Assembly: GCF_954871325.1 (NCBI RefSeq)
Contig: NC_088775.1
Span: forward strand, 67,185,561-67,249,560
Source: Gordionus sp. m RMFG-2023
Lineage: Eukaryota; Nematomorpha; Gordioida; Chordodea; Parachordodidae
DNA length: 64,000 nt
Direction of reading: 5' to 3'
Below the pieces are notes generated by a model. That model did not search any database. It saw only the letters and a list, made by a program, of their open reading frames with translations, and was not told the origin of the DNA. Below, piece by piece: positions 36,762-47,793 of the stretch. How positions within the stretch are numbered: the stretch's first letter is position 1; each line of letters opens with the position of its first letter. A program made the position numbers and the translations under genes.

Positions 36762-39700
36762 TTAACTTAATTATCATCTTATCAACGGAAACAGGAACAT
36801 AAGTAATAAGAATCAATTTATACTTTTTATTAGTAAATAACTATAAATCAATATATCACGAGTAAAAAAAATAAATTATTTATAAAATATTTACTTGCAG
36901 CTTTTAAGAATGTTAAAGATCCTTTAGTCGATAATTCAAAACACATATCTGAAATCTTTTCTATATCTTCATAATTTCTTTGAGAGGTACGGTGTTGTCC
37001 GCATTATAACTTGAAGATATAGATTTTGATTTTGCATATCTTTTTGAATCCCATCTAAAAACTTTCAAAGCGTTGGGTGATAACATTGGTATAGGGATTG
37101 AATTCCATAATGCCACCCTTCTACACAATTTGTTGTTTGGCGACACCTTCTAACGTCGAATTTTGTTTGTTACATAATCTTACATTATAGAGAGGAGCTG
37201 CAAAATTATTTCTTTGAAGTAGGAAATAAGCGATGAGCCATTCAATTCTTCATATATTTCTGTCAAGGTATCAAATGAATTTACAACATCATCCTCTAGG
37301 ACATATGCAAGGGCCGATAAACACCTGCTCTACAATCGAAACTCACCATTAGACTCATACATTTCTTTTAATCCCAAATCATCTATTTTTCTAATAACGC
37401 TCTGTTTTAAATGAAAATAACATCCAAGCATAGCTGCAAATGGATATCCCGCCTTAAACTCATTTATCGGTTCCTGTTCGAAATCACAAATATTTTCCTC
37501 GGATGTGCCCAATTTTGTTGTTTTAAAAGAATCGCATTTGGAGTTTATTTTTGGCGCTCCTGCATATTGATTTATTTTTATTTGTTCCAAATTTCGTATA
37601 TTCATTATTTTGATATAGGATGGTAGGTTTATTTTTTGATGTAAATCCGAATTCTAACATTATAATTAATAAAAATATACTCTTTAATATATAATAATAT
37701 AGAAAATTGAGCTATATACAGAGAAGAAAAAAATCTTATTATATTTATGGATATATGTAAAACCTTAATTTTTAAAAATTATAAATATATTTTTTTTAAG
37801 AATTTTAAGAGATAAATTTTTTTATTATTGTTAACAAAAACATTACACTTAAATTTTCTTATATATAATTTTTAAGTGTCGCGTGATAAAGTGTAGCATG
37901 ATAAAGTGTCGTCGTGATAAATTGACTCCGCATTAAATATAGTTATTTTTTATTTAAACTGTTAAAAATATTTAGGAGCTTCCCGGAATGTCACAAATTA
38001 TGGGAAAACATTGTTATACAATTGAAAAATGTGTGAGTGTTTCAAGAACAACCTTAAATGACAAAATATCATATAGCAGAAGAATTGTTGCAATAAATAA
38101 TTTTTTTTAATTCCGATTTTTTTAAAATATATATTCATGTGAAAATATTTATGATTATATATAAATTTACAAAAACAAAAATGTCTTAACCTATCCCTTT
38201 TCATTCATCATATGCCTTAATTTTATACTATTTACATCAGTTATTTTATTATAACAAATAAAGAAAATAAAATATTTCTAAAATATGAAATTTTCTGGTG
38301 CCAGCCAGACGGCAAAGTATTATATATTTTTTTAAAATAAGCAGCTATTAATTATAAATTTGTTTACAGTAGTACATAATTAGTTAATAATTATTAGAAA
38401 TAAAAAAGGTGATTTAATAGATTTTAACATGGAGATGGGGATTCGGAATATAATTCTAACAAAATGATTGTTATTTACATTGCATAAATAAATATTTTAA
38501 TATTATTAAAAAATTTCATGGGCGCTTATATTGGGTATAGATTAATATATTTTTCTGCAACAATGTGGCCACTGATAATATTTCCACCTCTGTTGCCCAG
38601 ACACCGTTTTCCATAACATTTCTGTTAACTAGGTATTCCTCTACAGGATATTCTATAAATTTTCCAATTTGAAATCTTTGCTCCTCATAAAGAGAACGCA
38701 TTCCTCCCTCAGGCAATCATAATTATCCTGGCTATTTGATATCTCTTGACTTATATATCTATAAACATGGTAAATAATTAAATATTATATAAAGATACTA
38801 ACTTAAAAAAACAGTTCCCATCACCCACAATATGATCGGTTGTGAAAATCTCTTTTAATTTACCACATTTTATCTTGGGATAACGTCCAATTATTTTGAA
38901 ATTGAACCAGTTCCTTGTTGTGGGCAGAAAAAGTTTACCAATTATCTTTGGTATTATTGCATCCTCAATAATTTCGTCATCTAAATTTGATAATTAAATA
39001 ATAACATATTTTTAAAAAATATTACTACCCTGATCTTGTACACCTATATATCCTTCCTCTCTCACTATACTTTTAAAAGCTATTATTGGATCTTCACCAA
39101 AAGTATCTGTATCCAAAAAAATATATTAAATAATTTTATATATTATACCCTTTCTCTTGACACGGTCCTCCTTTCTAATTTCCAACCCTAGAATTTTAGC
39201 TTTATCAAAAATAAAATTTTTCCAATTTTTAAAAAATAAAACTTTCTCCTGAAACTTTTATTCCACACTTCAAATAGTGCTTCTTCTAATGGAAATATAA
39301 TAATTAAAAATATATTTTTTTTTTTTCCAAATGCATTTGTTTACCTTCTCCTTCTCCAACTATATAAGCCTACAAACTTAATTATTTGTTCAATATTATT
39401 TTATGAATTAACTGATTATATTACCTTGATCTTCAACACCCCTATAGTTTCACAATGTTCAATTTTTTTGACTGTATCTTTACCATTAAAAAAGTTATAT
39501 TCATATATTTAAAAAATAATACCTTTGTTCCCCTCTATATAGTGCATTAAATTACTTATATTAGCCTTTGTAAAATTTTTCCTGTTGAAGACGATATTTC
39601 TACATTGCCTAAATATGTATAAATATTTTGTTAAAAAATTATAAATTTACTATTAAAAATTTTAACAATTGTATATGGGCATACCCAAGGTTGCAACATT

Positions 39701-39815
39701 TTCCCTCCATGTCAGCCCGACGATTATTCCACACAAGCACTTTATCATTTATGTGATAAAGTGCATTCTTAGCAGCATTACGAGTTTTATAATCTCGTTA
39801 CTGCTTAAGCTGAGC

Positions 39816-41570
39816 TAGAGGTCTGCATTGGGCGGGGTTTCGGCCCGCCCGCCCACGCCCACCCATTTAAGTGGGCTGGCGGATGGGCTGGTAAAAAATT
39901 TTTTGAGAATGGGCAGGCGGGCGAGTTAAAAAAATTTGAAACTACAGGCGGGCGGGTTAAGAAATTTAAACAATGGGCGGGCGGGTTAAGGAAATTAAAA
40001 ATTTTTGTTCAAAAACAAACTAAAGAAAAATCATAATTAATTAAATGATCAATAATAATTTATTTTTTTTATAGTACCAATCGTTTTTTTTAAGTGAAGA
40101 ACACTTTACTATTTTTTCTACATCTTTATCTAATTGTTCCCATCATATATAATGTCTCGTAATGGATTTCATTGATTTAATACCCGTGCAATATATGTAA
40201 AACTCTTTTTTGAAGTGAGTACGGAATGATTAATCTGCCATTCCAAAATAAAATACCGTCATCATTTTCTATTTCATCTATTCTTGTTCTAAAAGTTTGT
40301 AATTCTGGTACTTGATTTTATATATTTGTACCATTTATTAATATTTTTACTTTCTTAAAATTGGATCTCTTGCGGTTTCCTCTCTAAGTTCTTTTCTTGA
40401 TAGAGTTAATGTGTCATAAGTAAGAAAGAAAGAAAGAAAGACTGTTTTATTTTCGCTTGTTATTCTATCATCATTTTTCTCTATTGGGTTTCGCGATAAA
40501 GCATTTGCAATTATATTATTAGCGCCATTCTTGTACATTATATCATAATCATATGCAGATAATTTATAAGCCCAACGTAATAATCTTTGGTTTGTTAATG
40601 AGCTTAAATTTTTGCTATTACCAGGTTTGTGGTCTGTTCGTATTTTAAATTTTGGTCCATACAAATAGTTATGAAATTTTTCTACGCCGTTTATTATTGC
40701 TTTTGGTTCTTTGTCTATTTTAGAATAATTCTTTTCAGCGTCTTGTAAAATTCTTGAGGTGTAAGCTATTGGAAATTCGTTACCATTATCATATTTTTGC
40801 ATGAGTACAGCTCCAAATCCTTGGTTAAATGCATCTGTTTCTAATGTTAACTCAAGGTCAGGTTTATAAAAGTGTATAGTTTTTGTTCTGTTACTATTCC
40901 GAATAGCATGAAAACGATTACAAAAATAGCATGGTGTTTTATTTTGGAATGGCAGATTAATCATTCCGTACTCACTTCAAAAAAGAGTTTTACATATATT
41001 GCATACGGGAAATCCGGATCTGATTTGAGGAAGAGAATATACTTCAAACGGATATCCTACTTTGGTGGAAACGACAAGAAAGAGATTTGCCAAAGCTATC
41101 AAGAATAGCAAGAAAAATATTGGCAATTCCTACAACTAATGCTTCTTCTGGAGGATTTAACATTGCTGGAAGGTTTTCAGAACAAAGAAGAACGTGTTTG
41201 AATCCAGAAAATGTCGATTCATTATTATTTTTGCATTATAATTACATATAATATCAATTTTATATTTATATTTTTTCATAAATATTCTATTTGATCAAAT
41301 AAATTGTCCATAATTTAAATTAATTATTAAATTTATTAAATTTATTACCTAAATTATAAACTTTTTGTAGAGGTTGTAATGCTGAAATATTTTTATTAAA
41401 TGCTTAAAAAATTGAAAGAATGGCCATAATTAAATTTTATAAGCGAGCTTGGGTTAAAAATTAATGGGCGAGCGGGTATATATTTTTTTGAAAACTATGG
41501 GCGGGCTGGGCCAGCGGGTTAAAAATTTTTTAAAACATTGGGTGGGCGGGCTTTTGGTGTTGCAGTCTTG
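39816..41570 (+). mobile_element. hAT element with GC-rich subterminal repeats and transposase remnant
   Basis: The left end TAGAGGTCTGCA and the right end TGCAGTCTTG resemble the CAGRGA..TGCA ends of the MITE at 26518-26800. Subterminal DNA is packed with GGGCGGGCGGG and GCCCGCCC words (39825-39990, 41440-41555). On the + strand at about 41050-41235 a degenerate hAT dimerisation region (hATC) can be read, with PKLSRIARKILAIPTTNAS and LNPENVDSLLFLH. No clear 8-bp target duplication was found. A Gypsy RNase H fragment sits inside it. Confidence 0.6.
40258..40930 (-). mobile_element. Gypsy RNase H fragment between 70-bp inverted repeats
   Basis: The ORF at 40964-40347 reads Gypsy RNase H (motifs LTLETDAFNQGFGAVL, IRTDHKPG, NIIANALSR). 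The flanking blocks 40182-40257 and 40932-41007 are near-perfect inverted repeats of each other (word GAATGATTAATCTGCCATTC and its complement). The fragment is a broken fossil without LTRs. Confidence 0.8.
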
Positions 41571-42204
41571 AATATGCCTTTCATATTGTCTGCCCTTCTT
41601 TGGAAATTACATTCATACTCTATGTCAGAAAGATCATCAAGATCTGTATTTGGTTCTCTATCATCCTTTAATAATAAAATTAAATATTTATTATGTATAA
41701 TAATTTTATACAAATAGTTATCATACCTCACAGGGCAGTAAAGCTTTCCTGCCATACATCATCTCATATGGCGTAAATTTTGAGGATTCATGCCTTGATA
41801 TATTGTAGGCAAATACAATACCAGGGAGAAATCCGGGCCAATCTTTCTGATTGCCTTTTGTACACTTCAAAAGTGAATTTTGAGGAGTACGATAGGCTCT
41901 CTCTACCATGTCATTAGCCTGAGGATGGTAGACACTTGTCACTCTCTGCTGGGTTCCCACGAGTTTGTGATATTCATTGCTCACTTGGTTTACAAACTCG
42001 CTCCCCTGATCATTAATTTGGATCTATAAATATGATAAATATCATAATATTATAAAAATTCGTTTCCCTAACTTTCATATAAAAAATTGCGACTGAGAAT
42101 AATTGCGACTTTTTTTATGATTGGTTGTGATAATTGCGACTTTATACCCATTGGTTATAAAAAATTAAACGTATTTATAATTATATTTGAAAAATCGTGA
42201 TTTT

Positions 42205-42400
42205 TGGAAAGCCTCTATGGCCTAGTAGACAAGAGCTTGGCTTACTTATCCCATGGTCCCAGGTTCGAATCCCGGGAATGGTCATGTTTTTTTTCTTATT
42301 CTAACTTGGTGGTTCCATCCGTGGGGGGATAATATATAGGAGGCCGGACACCACGTAATTCCGTATTAATATATTAAATAATAAGAGTTTTATTACATTT
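42205..42400 (+). mobile_element. tRNA-derived SINE
   Basis: An internal RNA polymerase III promoter is visible: box A TGGCCTAGTAG (42218-42228) and box B GGTTCGAATCC (42262-42272), 33 bp apart. The T-arm CCAGG-TTCGAAT-CCCGG has one mismatch. The acceptor ends do not pair, so this is not a working tRNA. A T-rich run follows, then a less AT-rich body of about 100 bp (GGTGGTTCCATCCGTGG, AGGAGGCCGGACACCACG). End points are approximate. Confidence 0.7.
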
Positions 42401-42479
42401 TAATAAATTTTGGTCGGTATTTAGCAAATTAGGTTGGTATTTAGAATATTTCCATACATTCACTCATTAACCATATAAA

Positions 42480-42778
42480 GGCTGCATTCATAGTGGAGAC
42501 GGATCCGTTTTTATATCCGTTCCGTCAAAAGTCAAACTCATTAAAAATGATATAAATGTTCATAGACTATAAAAAAATTGTAAGTAACGTTATAACGCTC
42601 TATAAGATTTGCCGGATCAAAAAGTCAAAATGTTTTGACTTCAAAATTTGCCGGATCCGTTTTTAAGACGGAAGGTATCGGAACGGACGCACTATGAACA
42701 TATATATCATTTTTAATGAGATTGACTTTTGACAGAACGGATGTAAAAATCGGATCCGTCTCCACTATGAATGCAGCC
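42480..42778. mobile_element. 299-bp MITE with ~90-bp inverted ends
   Basis: GGCTGCATTCATAGTGGAGA at the left is repeated inverted at the right end, and the arms remain alignable for about 90 bp (CGGATCCG, TCATTAAAAATGATAT, AACGGAC-type words). The flanks share AAA. Non-coding. The superfamily is not decidable from the flanks. Confidence 0.8.
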
Positions 42779-45700
42779 AAAGTCGCAATTATTTATATGA
42801 AAGTTATACCAACCATAAAAATTTCATCAGATCCTGCCATGCCTGCATAACAGTGAATATAAAAAGAGGGTCACTCAATGGGCTGTCTTATCCTTTAAAG
42901 GCTGTGCTTCGATATATTTTGAAAAATAATCAACAGCAATAGCAATATATTTGTATCCATCAATGCTCTCTGGCAATGTACACAGGTCTACCCCTATTTG
43001 TGTCCATACCTTAGATGGAATAGGAATAGACTGCATTTCCAAACTTGTTTTGTCAAATCGGGAATTGTATCTTTGACATAGGTCGCATGATTTTACAAAG
43101 TCAATGACATCTTGCCTCATTCCTTGCCACCAATATCTAAATGACATAATTGAAATGCTATGTTGTTTTTTAAAGTTTTAAGCATGTTAAAAGAAATTTG
43201 TTAAAGGTTAAATTTAAAAAATTTTTCCTATCAATTGAGAGATGAGTATATTGATACTGCTTGATGTATATGTTTTTAAAGTTATAAATTTTTTTTAAAA
43301 GTGGTGAAAGCTTTTTGGGTCATATCAGGTTAAAACTGAGCAATATTTACTACCTAATGTATGTTTTTAAAGTACATTTAGAAGTGTTGTAAGCTTTTTG
43401 GGTCATATCAGGCTAAATCTGAGCAATATTTTAAAACAATATTCTATTAATTGAAAGAGATTTTTATATTGAGTACTGTATCCTTGCTTATAAATTGTGG
43501 AATTTATCAGTAATATTCATAAAAATTCAGAAACAATACTTAAACCAGTTTATAAAATTATGTTATAAATAGTTATGTCTTGATGATTCCAAAGTGACCT
43601 GATAATGACATTTCTGTGAGATTTGTCTCACATCCTCCATGGAATGAGACTAAAAGTTTTTGTTGTTGGCTAAAGAGTGAGATAACTTCAGCATTATGTA
43701 GGTGATAGTATAATTTGTCATTCTCTAAGAAAAACTTGGCACATTTGAATCTAAAGTTTCTTTTTAACCCATGATCGCCGATATAGGAGGTTGGGTAGGT
43801 TTTGCATTTAAGGTAATTATAAATATCATTGATAACATCGAGATTCACTATTGAATCATTTTTATATTAAAATAATAAAATATGTTACTTTTTGAATTCG
43901 GATGCAGGTTTTTACAAATTAGATAAATAAAATTAAAATTCGATTCATAATTTAAATTCGAAAATCAAATTTAATATCAAAAATTAAATTTACAAGAATT
44001 TCAGTCATATAAAAAAAACTGCATGATCATATAACTCTCCCTATCAAATTACATTGTAATTAAGATCTTTGTTATTAATCAACTCCATCCTTAACACTAT
44101 TTATCAAAGGGTGAGTTAATCTATCATAGTGATATTTTAACTCAGAGGCAGAGTTGTTAAAGTGGCGAGCTACTTAGCGCGCTATCTTTTTTGTTAGCTA
44201 TAGCTAATAGCGGCTACTTTTTTTGTAATTATTTAATTTTTTAGCGCGCTACTTAGTTACTTTTAAAAATATAATGAAGGTAAGTATAAACATGAAAATT
44301 TAAATATAATATCATAATAAAAATATTTTATAGTACTTTCATATAAACTATATTAATATACAATATTATATATATTAGTAATAAGGAGGAAAAAAACAAA
44401 AAGAGAAGGGGGGGGGGGTAGTAAAAAGTATTGAGGTTAAAACGGATCATCTTGTGGAATGAGACTGCCTATTAAGCTAATATAATTTGCCTTGTGTATC
44501 GCTATGGGAGTCTTTGTCTTAAGAAGCTTCGCGGGGTTCCCCGGTTAGTTGACGAATGTGAGAGCCAAGTTCCTTGAAATAAGATAAGGCATATTTCCCA
44601 AAAGTTGTAAGGGTTGTGGAAATGATGGGAATGAAAATATATTCTTGAGAGACTTAAGAATATTTCGCTATTTTGAGTGACTCCTTTTTCTCAAGAATAT
44701 TAAATGTTTGGTTTGATGGAGCAAGTGGATCAATACATGAGTAGTCCCAGACCAAGAATTGACCGCTCTTCCAAGGAATTTGAGAAATCCCGTCAGGCCG
44801 TTTCACATCAGATCTGAAAAGACCGGAAGGTTCAAGAGTAGAGGGGATTTGAGCAGATCTCAGAGCTCTAAGGATTATTGAATTTCACAGATTATGTCTA
44901 ACTATTCGACCTTTACATAGGCGACAGTGAAGACTATGTCTACCACTACCCAAAACGGCAGAACTGCAACCTGAACATGTGTGGGGTTGGGTAATTAGAC
45001 AATTTAATCGAATGCCGAGCGCGTGAGCAAGCTCGTTTTGGTTCAGTAATTGCAGATTAACAGACGGAATAGCTTCAAGAAACTATGGCTTGAACCATTA
45101 AGCAGTGAGGAGAATAAGGGGCGGTCAATAATTGCATTCTGGAAAGGAGTGATTCAACGCAGAATGCAATAATAGGCCTATCCAGTCCTTCTGCTCAAGA
45201 AGAGGGTGATCCACAATAATTTGAATCTTCCATTTGATTGCATCATTATAAGACGAGTCGGGTTTTAAAGAATTAGAATTTATTATATTTTTAGTTAAAA
45301 GACAATTGGGTATGAAGGCTGTTAAGGCGAGATCAGACGGAGATCTGAAACGAGACCTCCCATCTTAGTGGGTAAAGAGGCTTGTGTCCTTGCTATTTCA
45401 TCAAATTTAAGATTTAGAATATTCGATAAGGACTTTGATCCCATTTTCATAAACTCCAAGAGGAAGGGGAATTTAAATATGGCGGTTGAACGAAGTGCGT
45501 AAAGAATACGGGGAATATTGAAAAAAATTTTCACAAGGAAAAAGAAAGGCTTTATGAGAGATGAGTAGGGAGAATAAATCTGCTAACTCAAATAAAGTAT
45601 CCAGAGTGGACTGAAGGAAGGAAGATATAGCAGAGTTACCACCAACAAGGACTCCCAAATGATGAAGTCCATCAATGGTCGTTAGTTTGAATTTATTTGA

Positions 45701-45820
45701 ATTAGGTTCGATAGTATTGATAGTGATAAATTCTGATTTCTCAGGATCGGCCTCCTTGATGATATTCACGACTTTATTGACCTCAACATTGGATCCTCCC
45801 AGGATACCATCATCAATGTA

Positions 45821-47793
45821 GGGGAGACCGGGGTAAAGCGATTGACGGGGTAACAATGTTAACGCGAATAACTTTTTAACCATTGAGTATAAAGACCTTA
45901 AATTTAATGTGAAGATGTATTTATATATCTAATTTCTTACCTATGTTCATCTTTTAAAAAACTTACCTGGTTTTATATATTTTGTCAAAAAACTGCTTTT
46001 TACCCAAAAAAATATAAAAATCATTCTCTAGTATATTTTGCTTTTAGTAAAATTTACATATCCTCAGGATTCAAAATTTGGCACACATGTTCCTTAATGT
46101 ATTAGCTATAAAATAAAATTTATCTGACATCTTTAGCTATATTAGAAGTCACGCAATAACGATATTTATAATATATGTCACCTAGGGGTAAAGCTGTTAT
46201 GGGTAAAACGGTTAAAATATAAAATTATTCACATTCATTTTTCATTAATTCATTTATTATAATTTTTATTGTATCAATCAAATAATGAGAAATTATAAAA
46301 GATAAACCATATACAGAGATGTAAATATAATAAATGAAGCCATAAAATATAAAATAACAAATAATACTTCATTAAATTTGTCTGCTAAAAAATTTAACAT
46401 ACCTTATACAACGTTGAGAAGGAGATGTAAAATTGGTATTAAAAGTTCAGATCATCATAAACAAATATTTACAAATGAAGAAGAATCTAGATTGTGTGAC
46501 TACATATTAGAAGCAAGTAGGTCATTTATGGGATTAACGCCTAAACAAGTAATTAAATTATATTGTTTGTTTTATATTGTATTTCATAATTTTAATCTCA
46601 ATTTAAATATCAGGTAACTTTAATAAAAATGCTCAATTGAAATTATATTGTATTTCATAATTTTAATAATGCTCAATCTAAATATCAATATTAATTTGGT
46701 AACTTTAATAAAAATGCTCAATTGAAATTATATTGTATTTCATAATTTTAATAATGCTCAATCTAAATATTATTAATTTGGTAACTTTAATAAAAATGCT
46801 CAATTGAAATTATATTGTATTTCATAATTTTAATAATGCTCAATCTAAAAATCATGTGGGGCAACAATTTCAGATTTATGATATTCCAGGAGTGTTAAAA
46901 AATGAAATACCAAGGGCAGTGACATCAAATAATATATTAAATGGATTCTTAGCATGTGGCATATTTCCTTTAAACCCAAATATATTTACAGAACAAGATT
47001 ATATCTGCTGTAATAATTCAAATGCTAACTCAAATATTGAATTTGAAAATAATGATGAAAATATTACAGTGACTCAAAATCTTACAGTGACTCAAAATAA
47101 TGATAGTGATTTATCTATATTATTGAACGAAATTGTTCCAGATGATATTGATGAACCTTATCAAGATATGTTACCATCATGCTCAAAAAATTATAATAAA
47201 GTATTCAATCCTTCATCTATAATACCTATTCCAAAATTATTCAATATTTCATCGGATAAAATATCTAAAAAAAAGAATTCAAAAATATTAACATCTACAC
47301 CTTATAAAAAAAAATTATTAATTCAGAGAAAAAAAAAGATATCAAAAAATAATTGTTTATGTGTTATTTGTAATAAAAACTATAAAAATAGTCGCGAGGG
47401 CGATGAATGGCTAAAATGTACAATGTGCCTTGAATGGGCACATTCTAAATGTGCTAATTATGATAATTATTTTACATGTCCTTATTGTATCGAATAGTTT
47501 TTAAATATAAATCATAAATAAATCTTAAATTTGTAATATTTGTTAAATAAAACAATAAATATGTGTCAAATATTATTTTAACCACTTTACCCTAGTGCTT
47601 ATCCACGAAAATGAGTAGTTTTACATAACTAATCATAGCTCCTAAAATATTATAGGTAGAGGGCTACACTTTTTTTTATCTTGTAGAAGAGAGATGGGGC
47701 TACACATTGATCTATAATTTGTTGTGTTTGACTCTTGTTTAAAATTTTTATGGTAAATATGCAAAATGCCTATCGTTTTACCCCGGTCTCCCC
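45821..47793 (+). mobile_element. pogo-like transposon lacking the DDE core
   Basis: The ends GGGGAGACCGGGGTAAA and, inverted, GGGGAGACCGGGGTAAA are flanked by TA (45819-45820, 47794-47795). The + strand first encodes a psq-type helix-turn-helix (46378-46620; SAKKFNIPYTTLRRRC), then CENP-B-like text (FMGLTPKQV). The last part of a pogo transposase follows at 46856-47497 (NGFLACGIFPLNPNIF), ending in a PHD-like zinc finger (CVICNKNY, CTMCLEWAHSKC, CPYC). The central DDE domain is absent and an ~80-bp tandem repeat stands in its place. The N-terminus before 46378 is also decayed. Confidence 0.9.
46611..46850. repeat. ~80-bp tandem repeat replacing the pogo DDE region
   Basis: TAACTTTAATAAAAATGCTC and ATTTCATAATTTTAAT blocks recur about three times between 46611 and 46850, with nearly identical copies. 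It lies between the HTH-coding and C-terminal-coding parts of the pogo element. Confidence 0.9.

Larger units (their letters stand above)
34324..37930 (-). mobile_element. Mutator-like element (MULE) with transposase remnant
   Basis: The insertion point is defined by the intact opposite Ginger arm. The flanks CATAAAAT (34316-34323) and CATTAAAT (37931-37938) match at 7 of 8 positions, within the usual 8-11 bp for MULEs. The inverted termini share repeated GCGACACTTTATCATG words. The minus strand encodes parts of a MULE transposase C-terminal region. One piece is 37605-37330 (motif PFAAMLGCYFHLKQSVIRKI). Weaker continuation runs to 37160, and a further piece lies at 37146-36961. These pieces are out of frame with each other. 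A Gypsy fossil (34581-36761) occupies the left half. Confidence 0.75.
26957..38455 (+). mobile_element. Ginger-type DNA transposon rearranged into an inverted repeat, with two nested insertions
   Basis: The + strand carries Ginger-like transposase parts. The integrase core is split near 28440-28500 and 32111-32440 by an LTR element. Short exon-like pieces lie at 32680-33360. The C-terminal domain at about 34020-34260 has a GDHVLLSIHRTDR motif and is followed by a cysteine-rich tail near 37975-38070. The 3' part (33461-34323 plus 37939-38455) is also present inverted at 26957-28440, where it replaces the expected 5' half. The arms are nearly identical over 33461-34317 and more diverged outside. 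Nested in it are an LTR element (28501-32110) and a Mutator-like element (34324-37930). It is a broken copy. Ginger is known to use an integrase related to Gypsy. Confidence 0.7.
42071..42805. mobile_element. TA-flanked MITE carrying a SINE and another MITE
   Basis: The ends ACTTTCATATAAA and, inverted, ACTTTCATATAAAT, each followed by AATTGCGACT, are flanked by TA (42069-42070, 42806-42807), suggesting Tc1/mariner-type insertion. ATAATTGCGACTTT recurs several times near the left end. Inside are the tRNA-derived SINE and the 299-bp MITE. It lies between two integrase-core exons of the second Ginger. Confidence 0.65.
38516..43848 (-). mobile_element. second Ginger-type transposon, with introns and an OTU protease domain, interrupted
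   Basis: Minus-strand exon-like pieces read in order. An N-terminal region and the first half of the zinc-binding domain (LSGHFGIIKT) lie at 43848-43573. The rest of the zinc finger (CDLCQRYN) and the first core part, with QIGVDLCTLPESIDGYKYIA, lie at 43147-42875. The core second half (VYHPQAN, ISRHESSKFTPYEMMYGRK) lies at 42028-41727. A linker with acidic residues lies at 41665-41570. Near 38990-38810 is an OTU cysteine-protease part with the DGNCFF active-site motif. Then 38716-38516 carries the OTU end (GVWATEVEILSVATLL). GT-AG-like gaps of about 60 to 430 bp separate pieces. It is interrupted by a hAT (39816-41570) and a Tc1-like MITE (42071-42805). It is a broken copy. Confidence 0.75.

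Noticed and set aside
42211-42284. Functional tRNA gene
   Set aside because: Box A and box B are present, but the acceptor strands do not pair and the T-arm has a mismatch; a SINE head explains it better.
26957-43848. Polinton/Maverick element
   Set aside because: An integrase is present, but no capsid, protein-primed polymerase or packaging ATPase is seen; the integrase text, the C-terminal domain, and in the second copy the introns and OTU domain, fit Ginger DNA transposons.
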